A stretch of DNA of 64,000 nt, taken from positions 62,001 through 126,000 of the forward strand of contig JBDKTO010000074.1 of NCBI GenBank assembly GCA_039680175.1, written 5' to 3'. The notes below the pieces were generated by a model that was given only the letters and a program-made list of their open reading frames with translations, was not told where the DNA came from and did not search any database. The DNA comes from Veillonellales bacterium. GTDB taxonomy: Bacteria > Bacillota > Negativicutes > JAAYSF01. Both the position numbers and the translations under genes were made by a program. Below, piece by piece: positions 18,371-27,106 of this stretch. Every line of letters starts with the position of its first letter. The stretch's first letter is position 1.

Positions 18371-21300
18371 ATGGGAAAACTGTTATTCTTAACGAATATG
18401 GAACCCCAATACATTATCATGGATCAGGCAAAAAAAGTGCTGACGGATGAAAATGTATTGCCGGTGCAAGCGGAGTCCATCCTCCTATCTGGCAGTGAAC
18501 CCTGGAATGAACAATGGGGGAAATCATTTTCGCAATGCGACTTTGTTCTTTTTTCCTGGATGGGAACGGGGTTGAACACTCCCTTCTTAAAAAAGTCGGC
18601 GGATTTTATGCAAAACCGCAGAATCAACCATCTTTATCTGATTACGGATCCGGGGGAGGATGTTTTGGCATATGGAATTACCCCGGCAGAAAAAAAGCTC
18701 ATTTACCGCTATATCTCCTTTGGCGGACTTGGCAATTACCGCAATCTTTGGCTGTGGCTCGGCAGTCAATTCAGCCGGGCGGAGTGCCGGTACGATGAAC
18801 CGCGGACACTGCCATGGCACGGCATCTATCATCCGGAATTCCGGGAAGCGATTACAGATATTGGGGTATATCGCCGGCAATTCTGCTTGCCAGACCGGCC
18901 GACTATCGCCATGATCTTTTCCCGGGAAGACTGGATTTTGGGGGATTTGGCGTATCAAGCAAGAATATTTGAAGAAATTGAACGGCAGGGATATAATCCG
19001 CTGCTGGTTTTCAGCAATAACCGGGCGAATCCGGAAACCGGCGCTCCCGGATTAGGAGAAGCTTTTGCAAAATATTTTTATGCTCAGGGTCAGGTTATCA
19101 TTGATGTTCTCATCAACACTTCCCCCTTTTCCCTGACGGTTCTCCGTTTTTTGCAATTAAAAGATTTTCAGAAGCTGGGAGTTCCGGTCTTGCAGGCCTA
19201 TAACTTGTATGATACCTATGACTGCTGGAAAGACAGCTTGACCGGCATGAGCGCCTTTGAGATTGCCTGCAATATTGCCATGCCCGAATTTGACGGCATT
19301 ATCCATTCCGTGCCGTCCGCCACCCGGGAGGAAGCGGCGGACGGGACTCATGTACAGCAGCCGCTGGCTGAACGGATTCGCCTGCTGGTGCGAAAAGCCG
19401 GCAAATGGGGTAAATTACGCCATAAAACCAATCGGGAAAAGAAAATCGGCATCATTTTTCACAATTATCCGCCGACTAATTCGAATATCGGCACTGCTTA
19501 CCATCTGGACTCACCGGAGAGTATCCGCTTGCTGCTGGCGGAAATGGAGCGGCAGGGATATACAATCGATCATATACCGGAAAATAGTCAGGCGTTTATG
19601 GACGAATTAATTGCCCATGCGACAAACGATCGGCGGTTTATTAGCGAAAAGCAAATTAAAGAAGCGGACGGCAAACTGACAGCCGGGGAGTACGAAGGCT
19701 TTTTCGCCGGCCTGCCGGAGAAAACACGGCAGCAAATGACAAGCGACTGGGGGGAGGCGCCGGGACAGGTCTTTAACTATGACGATTCTCTCCTGGTTCC
19801 GGGGATGCTGAACGGCAATGTTTTTATTACGGTTCAGCCGCCCCGGGGATTCGGCGAAGACCCGGGAAAGATTTATCATTCCCCCGATTGTGCGCCGACC
19901 CACCATTATATCGGCTTCTATTACTGGCTGCGGAACGTATGGCAGGCCGATGCGCTGATTCATGTGGGAACCCACGGTTCCCTGGAGTGGCTGCCGGGCA
20001 AGGGAACGGCCATGTCCAATTCCTGCTATCCCGATATTGCCATTGACGATATGCCGAACATTTATCCCTACTGGCTGCCCGGCGTGGGCGAAGGAGTTCA
20101 GGCGAAACGGCGCAGTGCCGCCTGCCTGATCAGCTATTTGCCGGCGCCGATGAGCATTGCCGGGACATATGACGAACTGGCCGAGCTGGAAAAATTACTG
20201 GAAGAATACTGCCATTTCAAGCAGGATGCGGCCAATACCGATATGAATGTTATTCAGGAAATGATCCGCGACAAGGCCAGAAAGGCAAATCTGGAAGAAG
20301 ATGTACCGGAAACAGACGCCGTCGATTTCGCTGAATATGCGGGCAAATTGCACGTGTATATCACCGACATAAAAAATATGCAAATGAGCATTGGCCTGCA
20401 TATTTTGGGCTGTGCGCCGGCCGGCGAGGATCTGACGGAATATTTATTGGCATTAACCAAGGTGAGTAACGGCGATGTTCCGTCGCTTACGCAAACCGTA
20501 GCCAACATGTTCGGTTTTGATTATTACGAATTGCTGGAAAATAGCGGAGAAATGCTGGCTGACGGCAGTAAAACCTATGGCAGGCTGATCGACGAAATCA
20601 GGGAAAAGAGCCGTGAAGTTATTTTATTGCTAATGGACAATGATTTTGCTGCAAAGAAGGCAGACGCTGTTTTTGCTTTGCCCTGGACGGCTCAATTGGA
20701 TCCGGCATTGCGGGAACAGCTGCTTTGCGTCGCTCGATATATTTGTACGCAAATCGCTCCCGGTCTGCTGAAAACGACTCAGGAAATGACTAACTTGCTG
20801 GCCGCCCTGGACGGTGAGTATGTAGAACCAAGTCCGTCGGGAGCACCGACCAGCGGCGGAGCGGACTTGCTGCCGACCGGCCGCAACTTTTACAGTGTGG
20901 ATCCGCGCACTCTGCCGACGCCGGTCGCCTGGGAAATCGGCAAGCAGATGGCGGATGATGTCATCGCTCGTTATATTGGGGAAGAAGGACGCTATCCGGA
21001 AAGTGTGGGCATTATCTTGCTGGCTACCAGTAATTTTAAGACTCACGGTCAATGCCTTGCCGAATTTTTGTACTTGATGGGATTGCGCCCCGTTTGGCAA
21101 AAAGGCAGCCTGCGGGTCGTGAATATCGAAGTTATCCCCTTAAAGGAATTGAAGCGGCCCCGGGTGGATGTCACCGGGCGGATCAGCGGTCTGTTCCGGG
21201 ACAGCATGCCCGGCTGGGTGACTTGGCTGGACAAAGCGGCGGCGATGGCGGCGGCGCTGGCTGAAAGCAGCGAGGAAAACTATGTCCGCAAGCATGTTTT

Positions 21301-22093
21301 GCAGGAAGCGGGCGAACTGGAAGAACAGGGCATGGATCATGCCGCTGCCTGGCGGCAGGCGTCCTACCGTATTTTCGGTGATCCGCCGGGGGCTCACGGC
21401 GCCGGGGTCACTGCGCTGCTGGAAGCGAAAAACTGGGACAATATCGGCGATATTGCCAAAGTCTATGTACGCTGGGGCGGACATGCCTACGGCGAAGGAG
21501 CGAACGGCACTTATATGCCGGAACAATTCAGCAAGCGCATGGGCAGTCTGGATATCACGGTTCAGAATGTGGATAATCGGGAATCGTCCATGCTGAGCGG
21601 CGATGATTATAATTCCTATCGCGGCGGGATGGTGGCGGCGGTTCGCAGCATTAAGGGAGAAATGCCCCGCAACTATGTCAGCGACAGCTCGGATCGCAGC
21701 AAAGTGCTGCTCCGCAGTCTGGAAGAAGAGCTGAAGCGCTGGTTCCGGGGCGAAGCCATAAATCCCAAGTATATCAACGGAATGAAAGAGCATGGCTATA
21801 AGGGCGCAGCCGATATGGCCACCTATGTGGCGGTAAGCTGTCAATGGGATGCCACCAGTGATGTAATGGAAGACTGGATGTATGAAAAGTATGCCGAGAA
21901 ATATGCTTTGGACCCAAATACTCGGGAGTGGATGAAGGCAGTGAATCCATCGGCGCTGCACCGGATAGCGGAAACTCTGCTGGAGGCGGCGCAGCGGGGA
22001 TTATGGAACGCAAAAGCAGAGACAAAGCGGGAACTGGAGCAGCTCTTTCTTTCCATTGAAGGCGAACTGGAAGAGCGAAGCGACGATAAGTGA
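18371..22093 (+). CDS. cobN: CobN-like chelatase H-subunit family protein 2
   Basis: This is a 1240-residue CobN family member. FGEDPGKIYHSPDCAPTHHY and HVGTHGSLEWLPGKGTAMS mark the tetrapyrrole chelatase core; PTGRNFYSVDPRTLPTPVAW is in the C-terminal half. It is most like cobN3: their C-terminal two-thirds are nearly identical, while the N-terminal third differs at many positions. The frame extends upstream over btuF1, but ATG 18371 follows GGAGAGGAG, and MGKLLFLTNME matches the paralogues. It lies 7 bases after btuF1 and ends the RS2 operon. No CobS/CobT partner is present. Metal insertion, metal removal or corrinoid holding cannot be told apart from sequence. Confidence 0.88.
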   Translation: MGKLLFLTNMEPQYIIMDQAKKVLTDENVLPVQAESILLSGSEPWNEQWGKSFSQCDFVLFSWMGTGLNTPFLKKSADFMQNRRINHLYLITDPGEDVLAYGITPAEKKLIYRYISFGGLGNYRNLWLWLGSQFSRAECRYDEPRTLPWHGIYHPEFREAITDIGVYRRQFCLPDRPTIAMIFSREDWILGDLAYQARIFEEIERQGYNPLLVFSNNRANPETGAPGLGEAFAKYFYAQGQVIIDVLINTSPFSLTVLRFLQLKDFQKLGVPVLQAYNLYDTYDCWKDSLTGMSAFEIACNIAMPEFDGIIHSVPSATREEAADGTHVQQPLAERIRLLVRKAGKWGKLRHKTNREKKIGIIFHNYPPTNSNIGTAYHLDSPESIRLLLAEMERQGYTIDHIPENSQAFMDELIAHATNDRRFISEKQIKEADGKLTAGEYEGFFAGLPEKTRQQMTSDWGEAPGQVFNYDDSLLVPGMLNGNVFITVQPPRGFGEDPGKIYHSPDCAPTHHYIGFYYWLRNVWQADALIHVGTHGSLEWLPGKGTAMSNSCYPDIAIDDMPNIYPYWLPGVGEGVQAKRRSAACLISYLPAPMSIAGTYDELAELEKLLEEYCHFKQDAANTDMNVIQEMIRDKARKANLEEDVPETDAVDFAEYAGKLHVYITDIKNMQMSIGLHILGCAPAGEDLTEYLLALTKVSNGDVPSLTQTVANMFGFDYYELLENSGEMLADGSKTYGRLIDEIREKSREVILLLMDNDFAAKKADAVFALPWTAQLDPALREQLLCVARYICTQIAPGLLKTTQEMTNLLAALDGEYVEPSPSGAPTSGGADLLPTGRNFYSVDPRTLPTPVAWEIGKQMADDVIARYIGEEGRYPESVGIILLATSNFKTHGQCLAEFLYLMGLRPVWQKGSLRVVNIEVIPLKELKRPRVDVTGRISGLFRDSMPGWVTWLDKAAAMAAALAESSEENYVRKHVLQEAGELEEQGMDHAAAWRQASYRIFGDPPGAHGAGVTALLEAKNWDNIGDIAKVYVRWGGHAYGEGANGTYMPEQFSKRMGSLDITVQNVDNRESSMLSGDDYNSYRGGMVAAVRSIKGEMPRNYVSDSSDRSKVLLRSLEEELKRWFRGEAINPKYINGMKEHGYKGAADMATYVAVSCQWDATSDVMEDWMYEKYAEKYALDPNTREWMKAVNPSALHRIAETLLEAAQRGLWNAKAETKRELEQLFLSIEGELEERSDDK

Positions 22094-22287
22094 TTGTTAG
22101 TCCGCTAGTACTCGACAGCAGACCGCTTCACCGGGCCGCCTGCCGCCGTTCGTCTGACCGGTGGCAAGCGCTGCTCGTTCCCGGCGCGGGGAAATATAAA
22201 AAAAACGCCTTTATCCGTTGAAGGCGGCACAGCAGCAGGGAAGAACTCTGGCAGCGAAAAAATCTCTCTTTTTGTTTCGGCAGAATA

Positions 22288-22296
22288 TGCTATACT
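22288..22296 (+). promoter_or_regulatory. Extended -10 promoter of toxin copy 2
   Basis: TGCTATACT is an extended -10 element, identical in copy 3. The -35 region is T-rich and weak. Confidence 0.55.
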
Positions 22297-22356
22297 AAGC
22301 GTACAGGCTGCTCGGGGGACGGTTAGCCCCTTCCTTTGCGGGAAGGGGGTGGTAGA

Positions 22357-22434
22357 ATGACTATTTACGAAGCATTGACATTTGCTGTTGCATTTGCCAC
22401 GCTTATGGTATTGGTCACAACCAAAAAGAAATAA
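22357..22434 (+). CDS. Small hydrophobic type I toxin (holin-like toxin family)
   Basis: The 25-residue peptide begins MTIYEALTFAVAF and ends in TTKKK. An N-terminal MxxYEAL, one membrane segment and a Lys-rich tail are the pattern of the holin-like/TxpA-type toxins of Firmicutes. It would insert in the membrane. The Shine-Dalgarno GGAAGGGG (22341-22348) is locked in a perfect hairpin with CCCCTTCC (22327-22334), a common control in type I systems. The antisense RNA at 22423-22546 overlaps its 3' end. It is too short for most gene finders. The intact sister copy is at 34115. Confidence 0.78.
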   Translation: MTIYEALTFAVAFATLMVLVTTKKK

Positions 22435-22546
22435 CCGCCCCTGTGCTCGAATAGTGGCGGTTATTTCTAATCACTAACGTTTGGGCTAACCGTTTTCCGG
22501 TTAGACAGCCTGTGGGGATTGGCGTGTTAGCGCACGTCAATCCTTT
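22423..22546 (-). ncRNA. Type I antitoxin RNA (RatA-like), copy 2
   Basis: It is transcribed convergently with the toxin from a consensus minus-strand promoter. It contains the GTGCGCTAACACGCC and CCGGAAAACGG hairpins. The end is a perfect 12-bp terminator stem (22428-22439 with 22456-22467) followed by TTTTT on the minus strand. It overlaps the last codons and 3' UTR of the toxin mRNA. Confidence 0.75.
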
Positions 22547-22552
22547 TCTTAT

Positions 22553-22581
22553 AGTATACCCATTGCCGGAAAAATATGCAA
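22553..22581 (-). promoter_or_regulatory. Promoter of antitoxin RNA copy 2
   Basis: On the minus strand, TTGCAT (22576-22581) and TATACT (22553-22558) have a 17-base spacer. Confidence 0.75.
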
Positions 22582-22764
22582 CTGCTCGGGGAAAATATTC
22601 TGCCGGCAGGGTGCGACGGGCTGTGTGTGCCGCTCTAAGCGGAAGGCGGCGGGGGAACTGCTGTTGATATAGAAAAGTATCATGAAAGAACATCTGGGCG
22701 GCTCCAGAAATCGCCGCGCCGCTATCGCTCCTCGCGACGAGTACGCGACAAAAAATAATTTAGA

Positions 22765-22793
22765 TTGACAAATAACTTGGTATCTTTTACTAT
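22765..22793 (+). promoter_or_regulatory. Promoter of RS3
   Basis: TTGACA (22765-22770) and TACTAT (22788-22793) have a 17-base spacer. Confidence 0.75.
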
Positions 22794-22826
22794 AGTAGTC
22801 GTAAGTGAAAAAATTCATATATTGGT

Positions 22827-23023
22827 ATAGGTGCCCGACAGGGCTTAATAGGGAAGTCCGGTATGATTCCGGCGCGGTCCCGCCACTGTAATGGAGAGCG
22901 AACCCAAGATATGCCACTGGAACGGAAGTTCTGGGAAGGTTTGGGAAGCGTGATGACCCAGAGCCAGGAGAACTGCCTATGCAACGATCACCGCTATGAC
23001 CTGCGAAGGATGGGGAGGGGATT
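22827..23023 (+). promoter_or_regulatory. Cobalamin riboswitch RS3 (reductase/cbiZ1/cobN3 operon)
   Basis: All landmarks are present in order: ATAGGTGCC, GGCTTAATAGGGAAG, GCCACTGTAATGGAGAGC, CCACTGGAACGGAAGTTCTGG, GCCAGGAGAACTGCC, and GATGGGGAGGGG. It heads a tightly packed eight-gene unit that ends with cobN3. Confidence 0.95.
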
Positions 23024-23066
23024 TGCATAATAAACAGATGTTTTTTCTAAACATTTTATTATTTTG

Positions 23067-23098
23067 AAATCTCCTGACGTGTAGCAGGAGATTTTTTT
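23067..23098 (+). terminator. RS3 leader terminator
   Basis: AAATCTCCTG (23067-23076) pairs with CAGGAGATTT (23085-23094), followed by TTTT. Confidence 0.85.
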
Positions 23099-23129
23099 AT
23101 GATTTTAGACCAGTACCTTACAGAAAACT

Positions 23130-24050
23130 ATGCCAAAGAAGAAGGTGCGTTTGACTTTGCTTTATAAAAATTTTTTTCGGCTGCCTAAAATTTTTAAAGC
23201 TGCAGGTATTGCTTTATTGCTATTTATTTCTTTTCATGGTGGCGCAGAATGCAGCAGCTTTGAAAATAGTGCATTTCTGTGGTTTGAATATGGTCAGAAG
23301 ATCAATGAGTCTAACGGTTCGGTAACGCAAACCGTGTATATAAACAGCAGCGACGATTCGCTTGATATCTCCGAGGTTAACGATCTTACTGCCTTTTTTT
23401 GCAACGGAGAACAGCAGCAAGAAGAAAGACAGTATTACTTCATTCCTATAGAGCATAAAGATGGACGCTGCTTTATAAGAGTCAATACAACTTCGCCATT
23501 CCGTTATCAGATATATCTTACAGGGTCCTGCCAAAAGGAGCATTTTACGGCGCAGATTGCTTTTCCTCTATATGCCAACAACTCACAGAACAAGCAGGAG
23601 GAAAGACCGGCTTTATTGGAAACCATTCAGCCATTCGCTTCTATCGAGCAGCGATCCCGGAATGCCTATTGGTGGCCGCAGACTGGGCAACTTTTTCAGT
23701 TTAGGTACGAATCAGCCGTAAGGCACGGTAATTCTGTTAATGAGATTACTATTTTCGACACGATGAATAATAATTTCGAAAAAATTATACCGGATGCTGC
23801 CGGCGTGTTTTCTTTTATACCTCACCATGATAAACAGTTAGATGCCAGTGGAAATTATGGTTACAAAGAACTGATTATTTATGCGGAAGAGCCTGTAGGC
23901 GATATGGTGTACAAAACATCGTTTAATTATCTCGTCCATCGGTCATTTACCGCTCATCACGATCTGAAGGCGGGAACCTCTTTATTTTTTATTACATTTA
24001 CAGTTGTTTTGGTTGTTGTGTTCATTCGAAGAAGGAGGTTTAAATATTAG
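23130..24050 (+). CDS. Exported protein with C-terminal membrane anchor, unknown function
   Basis: This 306-residue protein is not recognised. An N-terminal positively charged stretch and hydrophobic segment (about residues 20-35) look like a signal sequence. The middle is beta-rich with many aromatic and polar residues. The C-terminus has one membrane helix (FFITFTVVLVVVFI) and a basic tail RRRRFKY, so the bulk should face outside. The start ATG 23130 has only a weak ribosome binding site. It is the first gene of the RS3 operon and ends 2 bases before the NapH-like ferredoxin gene. That position suggests a periplasmic partner of the membrane electron carrier, perhaps a corrinoid-binding or docking domain (inference only). 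Confidence 0.6.
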   Translation: MPKKKVRLTLLYKNFFRLPKIFKAAGIALLLFISFHGGAECSSFENSAFLWFEYGQKINESNGSVTQTVYINSSDDSLDISEVNDLTAFFCNGEQQQEERQYYFIPIEHKDGRCFIRVNTTSPFRYQIYLTGSCQKEHFTAQIAFPLYANNSQNKQEERPALLETIQPFASIEQRSRNAYWWPQTGQLFQFRYESAVRHGNSVNEITIFDTMNNNFEKIIPDAAGVFSFIPHHDKQLDASGNYGYKELIIYAEEPVGDMVYKTSFNYLVHRSFTAHHDLKAGTSLFFITFTVVLVVVFIRRRRFKY

Positions 24051-24052
24051 AT

Positions 24053-24994
24053 ATGACAAGCAGGCTCCGGTTATTAATCCAAAACTTTATGTTTGTTTTT
24101 TTGACTTACGGTGGGAGAATCGGAATCAATTTAGGGTATTCGCTTCCTTGTTTTTCTTGCCCTTTTGTGCATGGCTGTGCCGGGTACTGTTTTCTCATGG
24201 CTCTGCAAGGCATAGGACCATGGGGGTTTGGCTATTTTGCACAACTGCTTACTTATAGGGGATTTCAATTAGTATTGTGGTTTTTCGTATTTATTATACT
24301 GGCAATTCTACTGTCCAAGCTATGGTGTGGTTGGATCTGCCCCTTCGGTACCCTGCAGGACTGGCTGACCCAACTCAGAAAAAAGCTGGGAATACGGGAA
24401 ACGGAATTTTCCTGGAAAACCCGGGATCGGCTGAAGCCAATTAAATATGTATTGCTGGCATATTTGATCATTATTCCGCTGCTGATTGCGTTCGCCGGAT
24501 TGCATAGCGATTTTACCCTTCCCTTCTGTCAGATTTGTCCTGCCAGACCGATTATGCCTCTATTTGCCGGGCAAACCCGATATTTCGCGCTGGACTATAC
24601 GAATACCATCACTCTGGTTTTTTCTGTGTTATCCATAACGATTGCGGCCGGTACGCTGATCGGGTGCTTTTTCAAAGACCGGTTTTTCTGCATATTCTGT
24701 CCCATGCTTCCGCTGCTGCAAATGTTTAAAAAAATTAGCTTTATCCGGTTTGAAAAATCAGTGCATACCTGTTCCGGCTGCGGCAACTGCCAAAGAATGT
24801 GTCCCATGGATATCCGGGATGTCCATTTGGAGAAAGTCAAGCAGGAAGTAATGAGCGAGGACTGTCTGCTTTGCATGAAATGCATTGAGTCCTGCCCGGA
24901 GGACAGTACATTATCGACAAAATTTTTAAACCGCAATCTGTTTTCCTCATCAAGAAAGTATGTTGCCGAAAATTATAGCAAGGGAAGTCATTAA
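24053..24994 (+). CDS. NapH-like membrane polyferredoxin
   Basis: The 313-residue protein has about five membrane helices and Cys motifs of the NapH/CcoG family. CGWICPFG follows the third helix, and CIFCPMLP is in a later loop. The C-terminal tail has two classical 4Fe-4S motifs (CSGCGNCQRMCP and CLLCMKCIESCP). Such proteins carry electrons between quinol or periplasmic partners and cytoplasmic ferredoxin-like sites. An extra Cys-rich segment near the N-terminus (CFSCPFVHGCAGYC) could hold another cluster. It is one base from the HgdB-like gene, which suggests it supplies electrons to that ATP-driven pair. Confidence 0.85.
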   Translation: MTSRLRLLIQNFMFVFLTYGGRIGINLGYSLPCFSCPFVHGCAGYCFLMALQGIGPWGFGYFAQLLTYRGFQLVLWFFVFIILAILLSKLWCGWICPFGTLQDWLTQLRKKLGIRETEFSWKTRDRLKPIKYVLLAYLIIIPLLIAFAGLHSDFTLPFCQICPARPIMPLFAGQTRYFALDYTNTITLVFSVLSITIAAGTLIGCFFKDRFFCIFCPMLPLLQMFKKISFIRFEKSVHTCSGCGNCQRMCPMDIRDVHLEKVKQEVMSEDCLLCMKCIESCPEDSTLSTKFLNRNLFSSSRKYVAENYSKGSH

Positions 24995-26239
24995 ATGGAT
25001 ACAATTTTATCAAGAGATCAGGAACGCCGCATCAGACAGAAAACAAAAATCTACGAAAAAATTTGCGAAGAATATGACCAGGAAATTAAGCTGCTCAAAG
25101 AGCGAACTGATTATATCGCGGAGTTCGGCTATTTCCTGGATTTGCTGACACGGCCGCTGCGTCCGTCCGATCTCAGGGAAAAAGTCGGCCGGCCGCTGAT
25201 CGGGCTTTTTTGCATTCAGGCACCGCTGGAGCTGTTTTATGCCTTGGGAGTTCATCCGGTAAAACTCTGCAGCGGCTCCTATTCCGCACAGCGGCTTTCC
25301 GCCTCCTATCTTCCCGTACTGATGTGTCCGATGCTTAAATCCTATATTGGCAGTATGGAATTGGAAGACGCCGCCTTGTCCGGGTATGATGCCGTCATTG
25401 TGCCGACAACCTGCGACTGGGTCGTGAAGATGCCGGAAATCGTCAAGGAGACAATCGGACATTTGCATTATCTCGAACTTCCCCATATCAAGCAAAATGA
25501 AAAGGGACAACAGCGCTGGCTGGAAGAAATTTATACCTTGAAGCAGTTCTTAGAGCAAAAAACAGGCAATCGGCTAAAAAGACAGAATCTCGTTGATTCC
25601 ATGAATCAATTTATGAATATTTGGCGGCTTTTTCAGGAACTGATCGACTTAAAGCGGAAACAGCGCATTGCCGATATCTGGTTTTTCAGCATTGCCAACA
25701 CGTTTATGCTGGATGATCCGGAGCGATGGGCAAAAAATCTGGAATTTGTGATCAAAAGGCTTCAGGCAGAAAGTCTCCGGCCGGTGAATCCTTATAAAAT
25801 TTTTCTCGCCGGATCGCCCATTATTTTTCCTAACCTGAAAATGCTCCATCTTATCGAACAGGCGGGAATGACGGTTTGCGCCGATGATCTTTGCTCTTCC
25901 GAAAGGATATTTCCCGGAGCGACTGTGTACGATGATCCGTCGGAGCGCGGTCTGCTGAAAGCGCTGGCCGAAAGATACCACAAGGCCTGTATCTGTCCGA
26001 CCTTTGCTGATAATGAACGGCGGGTCAATAATATTCTGAAGATAACGGCCGAGCACAGCATAACGGGAATTATTTTTCATATATTAAAAGGTTGTCACCC
26101 CTATGATATTGAGAGTTTTACCATTGAAGAGAATCTAAAGGCTAAGGGACTTAAATTTCTCAAGATCGAAACCGATTATGTGAAAGAGGACGGTCAGAAT
26201 ATCCTGACACGTCTGGAAGCTTTTAAACAAACATTGTGA
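24995..26239 (+). CDS. 2-hydroxyacyl-CoA dehydratase/double-cubane cluster family protein (HgdB-like)
   Basis: This 414-residue protein belongs to the HgdB/FldC/BcrB superfamily of Fe-S proteins that receive electrons from an ATP-driven activator. Conserved Cys sit in HPVKLCSG, LMCPMLKSY and VPTTCDWVVK, and a C-terminal lobe has GCHPYDIES. Classical dehydratases are heterodimers of two such chains; only one is encoded here. That resembles the double-cubane cluster proteins, single-subunit relatives whose natural substrate is unknown. It overlaps or abuts its neighbours and is followed by its activator. The B12-riboswitch context and lack of acyl-CoA genes argue against ordinary fermentation and for a reduction linked to corrinoids (inference). 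Confidence 0.85.
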   Translation: MDTILSRDQERRIRQKTKIYEKICEEYDQEIKLLKERTDYIAEFGYFLDLLTRPLRPSDLREKVGRPLIGLFCIQAPLELFYALGVHPVKLCSGSYSAQRLSASYLPVLMCPMLKSYIGSMELEDAALSGYDAVIVPTTCDWVVKMPEIVKETIGHLHYLELPHIKQNEKGQQRWLEEIYTLKQFLEQKTGNRLKRQNLVDSMNQFMNIWRLFQELIDLKRKQRIADIWFFSIANTFMLDDPERWAKNLEFVIKRLQAESLRPVNPYKIFLAGSPIIFPNLKMLHLIEQAGMTVCADDLCSSERIFPGATVYDDPSERGLLKALAERYHKACICPTFADNERRVNNILKITAEHSITGIIFHILKGCHPYDIESFTIEENLKAKGLKFLKIETDYVKEDGQNILTRLEAFKQTL

Positions 26240-26265
26240 GAGCTTATCAGAGAGGAGATATATTC

Positions 26266-27036
26266 ATGGGATTCAGGGCAGGTATTGATCTTGGCAGCAC
26301 GGCAATCAAGGCTGTAATGATTAAAGATACCGAGCTTGTATGGAAAAAGGTCGTGGCGACAGCTCCGGGGCAGGAGGCGCTGGCGCTGCGGCTATTGGAC
26401 GAGGGCCGCAAGCATCTTGGGATCAGCGAACATGAGATAGAAGGCATCTCTGTTACCGGCTACGGCAAAAATCTGATCGCAAAGGCGGATACTGTTATTG
26501 ACGAAGTGTCCGCCAATGCTTGGGGAGTCTACTTGTTAAGCGGCAAAAAAGCGCGTACGGTCATTAATATTGGCGGGCAGGATATAAAAATTATCCGAAT
26601 TTCTGCCGATGGTAAATTGAGCGATTTTAAAATGAACGATAAATGCGCGGCCGGGACCGGACGGTTTTTTGAAATGGCGGGACGTATTCTGGATACCCCG
26701 ATTGAAGATTTTGCGGCATTAGCGGACCAGGCCGATGCTCCGGTCAGCCTGAACAGCACTTGCGCTGTTTTTGCCGAAAGCGAGATTGTATCCCTGATAG
26801 CAAAAGGAACAAAAAAGGAAAACATCATTAAAGGGCTGCATGAATCCATTGCCAGACGAATCGCCAGCATGATGGGCAGCGAAGACATGGATGACGATTT
26901 GTATCTTGACGGCGGATCCGCCAATAATCAAGGCCTGGCGATTGCCATTGAGGATGAAATCTTCCGCGATGTTCATGTTCTTGCTTATCCGCAATTTACG
27001 GTTGCTTACGGTGCGGCATGTTCGACAAGCCGGTAG
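26266..27036 (+). CDS. HgdC-like ATPase activator (BadF/BadG/BcrA/BcrD family)
   Basis: This 256-residue ASKHA-fold ATPase is a homodimer bridged by one 4Fe-4S cluster that drives electrons to very low potential. GIDLGSTAIK at residues 6-15 is the phosphate loop. The cluster ligands Cys127 (NDKCAAGTGRF) and Cys166 (NSTCAVFAESE) fall at the same numbers as in the Acidaminococcus activator. YLDGGSANNQG is the second nucleotide motif. The frame opens at ATG 26236, which overlaps the preceding stop, but ATG 26266 follows AGAGGAGA and matches family length. It should be the reductase of the HgdB-like protein just upstream. cbiZ1 follows after 70 bases. Confidence 0.92.
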   Translation: MGFRAGIDLGSTAIKAVMIKDTELVWKKVVATAPGQEALALRLLDEGRKHLGISEHEIEGISVTGYGKNLIAKADTVIDEVSANAWGVYLLSGKKARTVINIGGQDIKIIRISADGKLSDFKMNDKCAAGTGRFFEMAGRILDTPIEDFAALADQADAPVSLNSTCAVFAESEIVSLIAKGTKKENIIKGLHESIARRIASMMGSEDMDDDLYLDGGSANNQGLAIAIEDEIFRDVHVLAYPQFTVAYGAACSTSR

Positions 27037-27106
27037 GTGGAATACTTGACGAAAATTAATACAGTAAGGAATTTAGAAGAATGCTGCTGGCGGGGAGTGA
27101 CATGGA

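Larger units (their letters stand above)
22094..22764 (+). repeat. Duplicated intergenic block after cobN2 (pairs with 33858-34604)
   Basis: The spacer after cobN2 matches the spacer after cobN3 along most of its length: the AGACCGCTTCACCGGGCC segment, AGGCGGCACAGCAGCAGGGA, the whole toxin-antitoxin module, the GCCGGCAGGGTGCGACGG segment and a palindrome arm at about 22704-22739. The duplication therefore extends beyond the genes. Its copy after cobN3 has an added palindrome arm and a cobN 3' scar. Confidence 0.8.
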
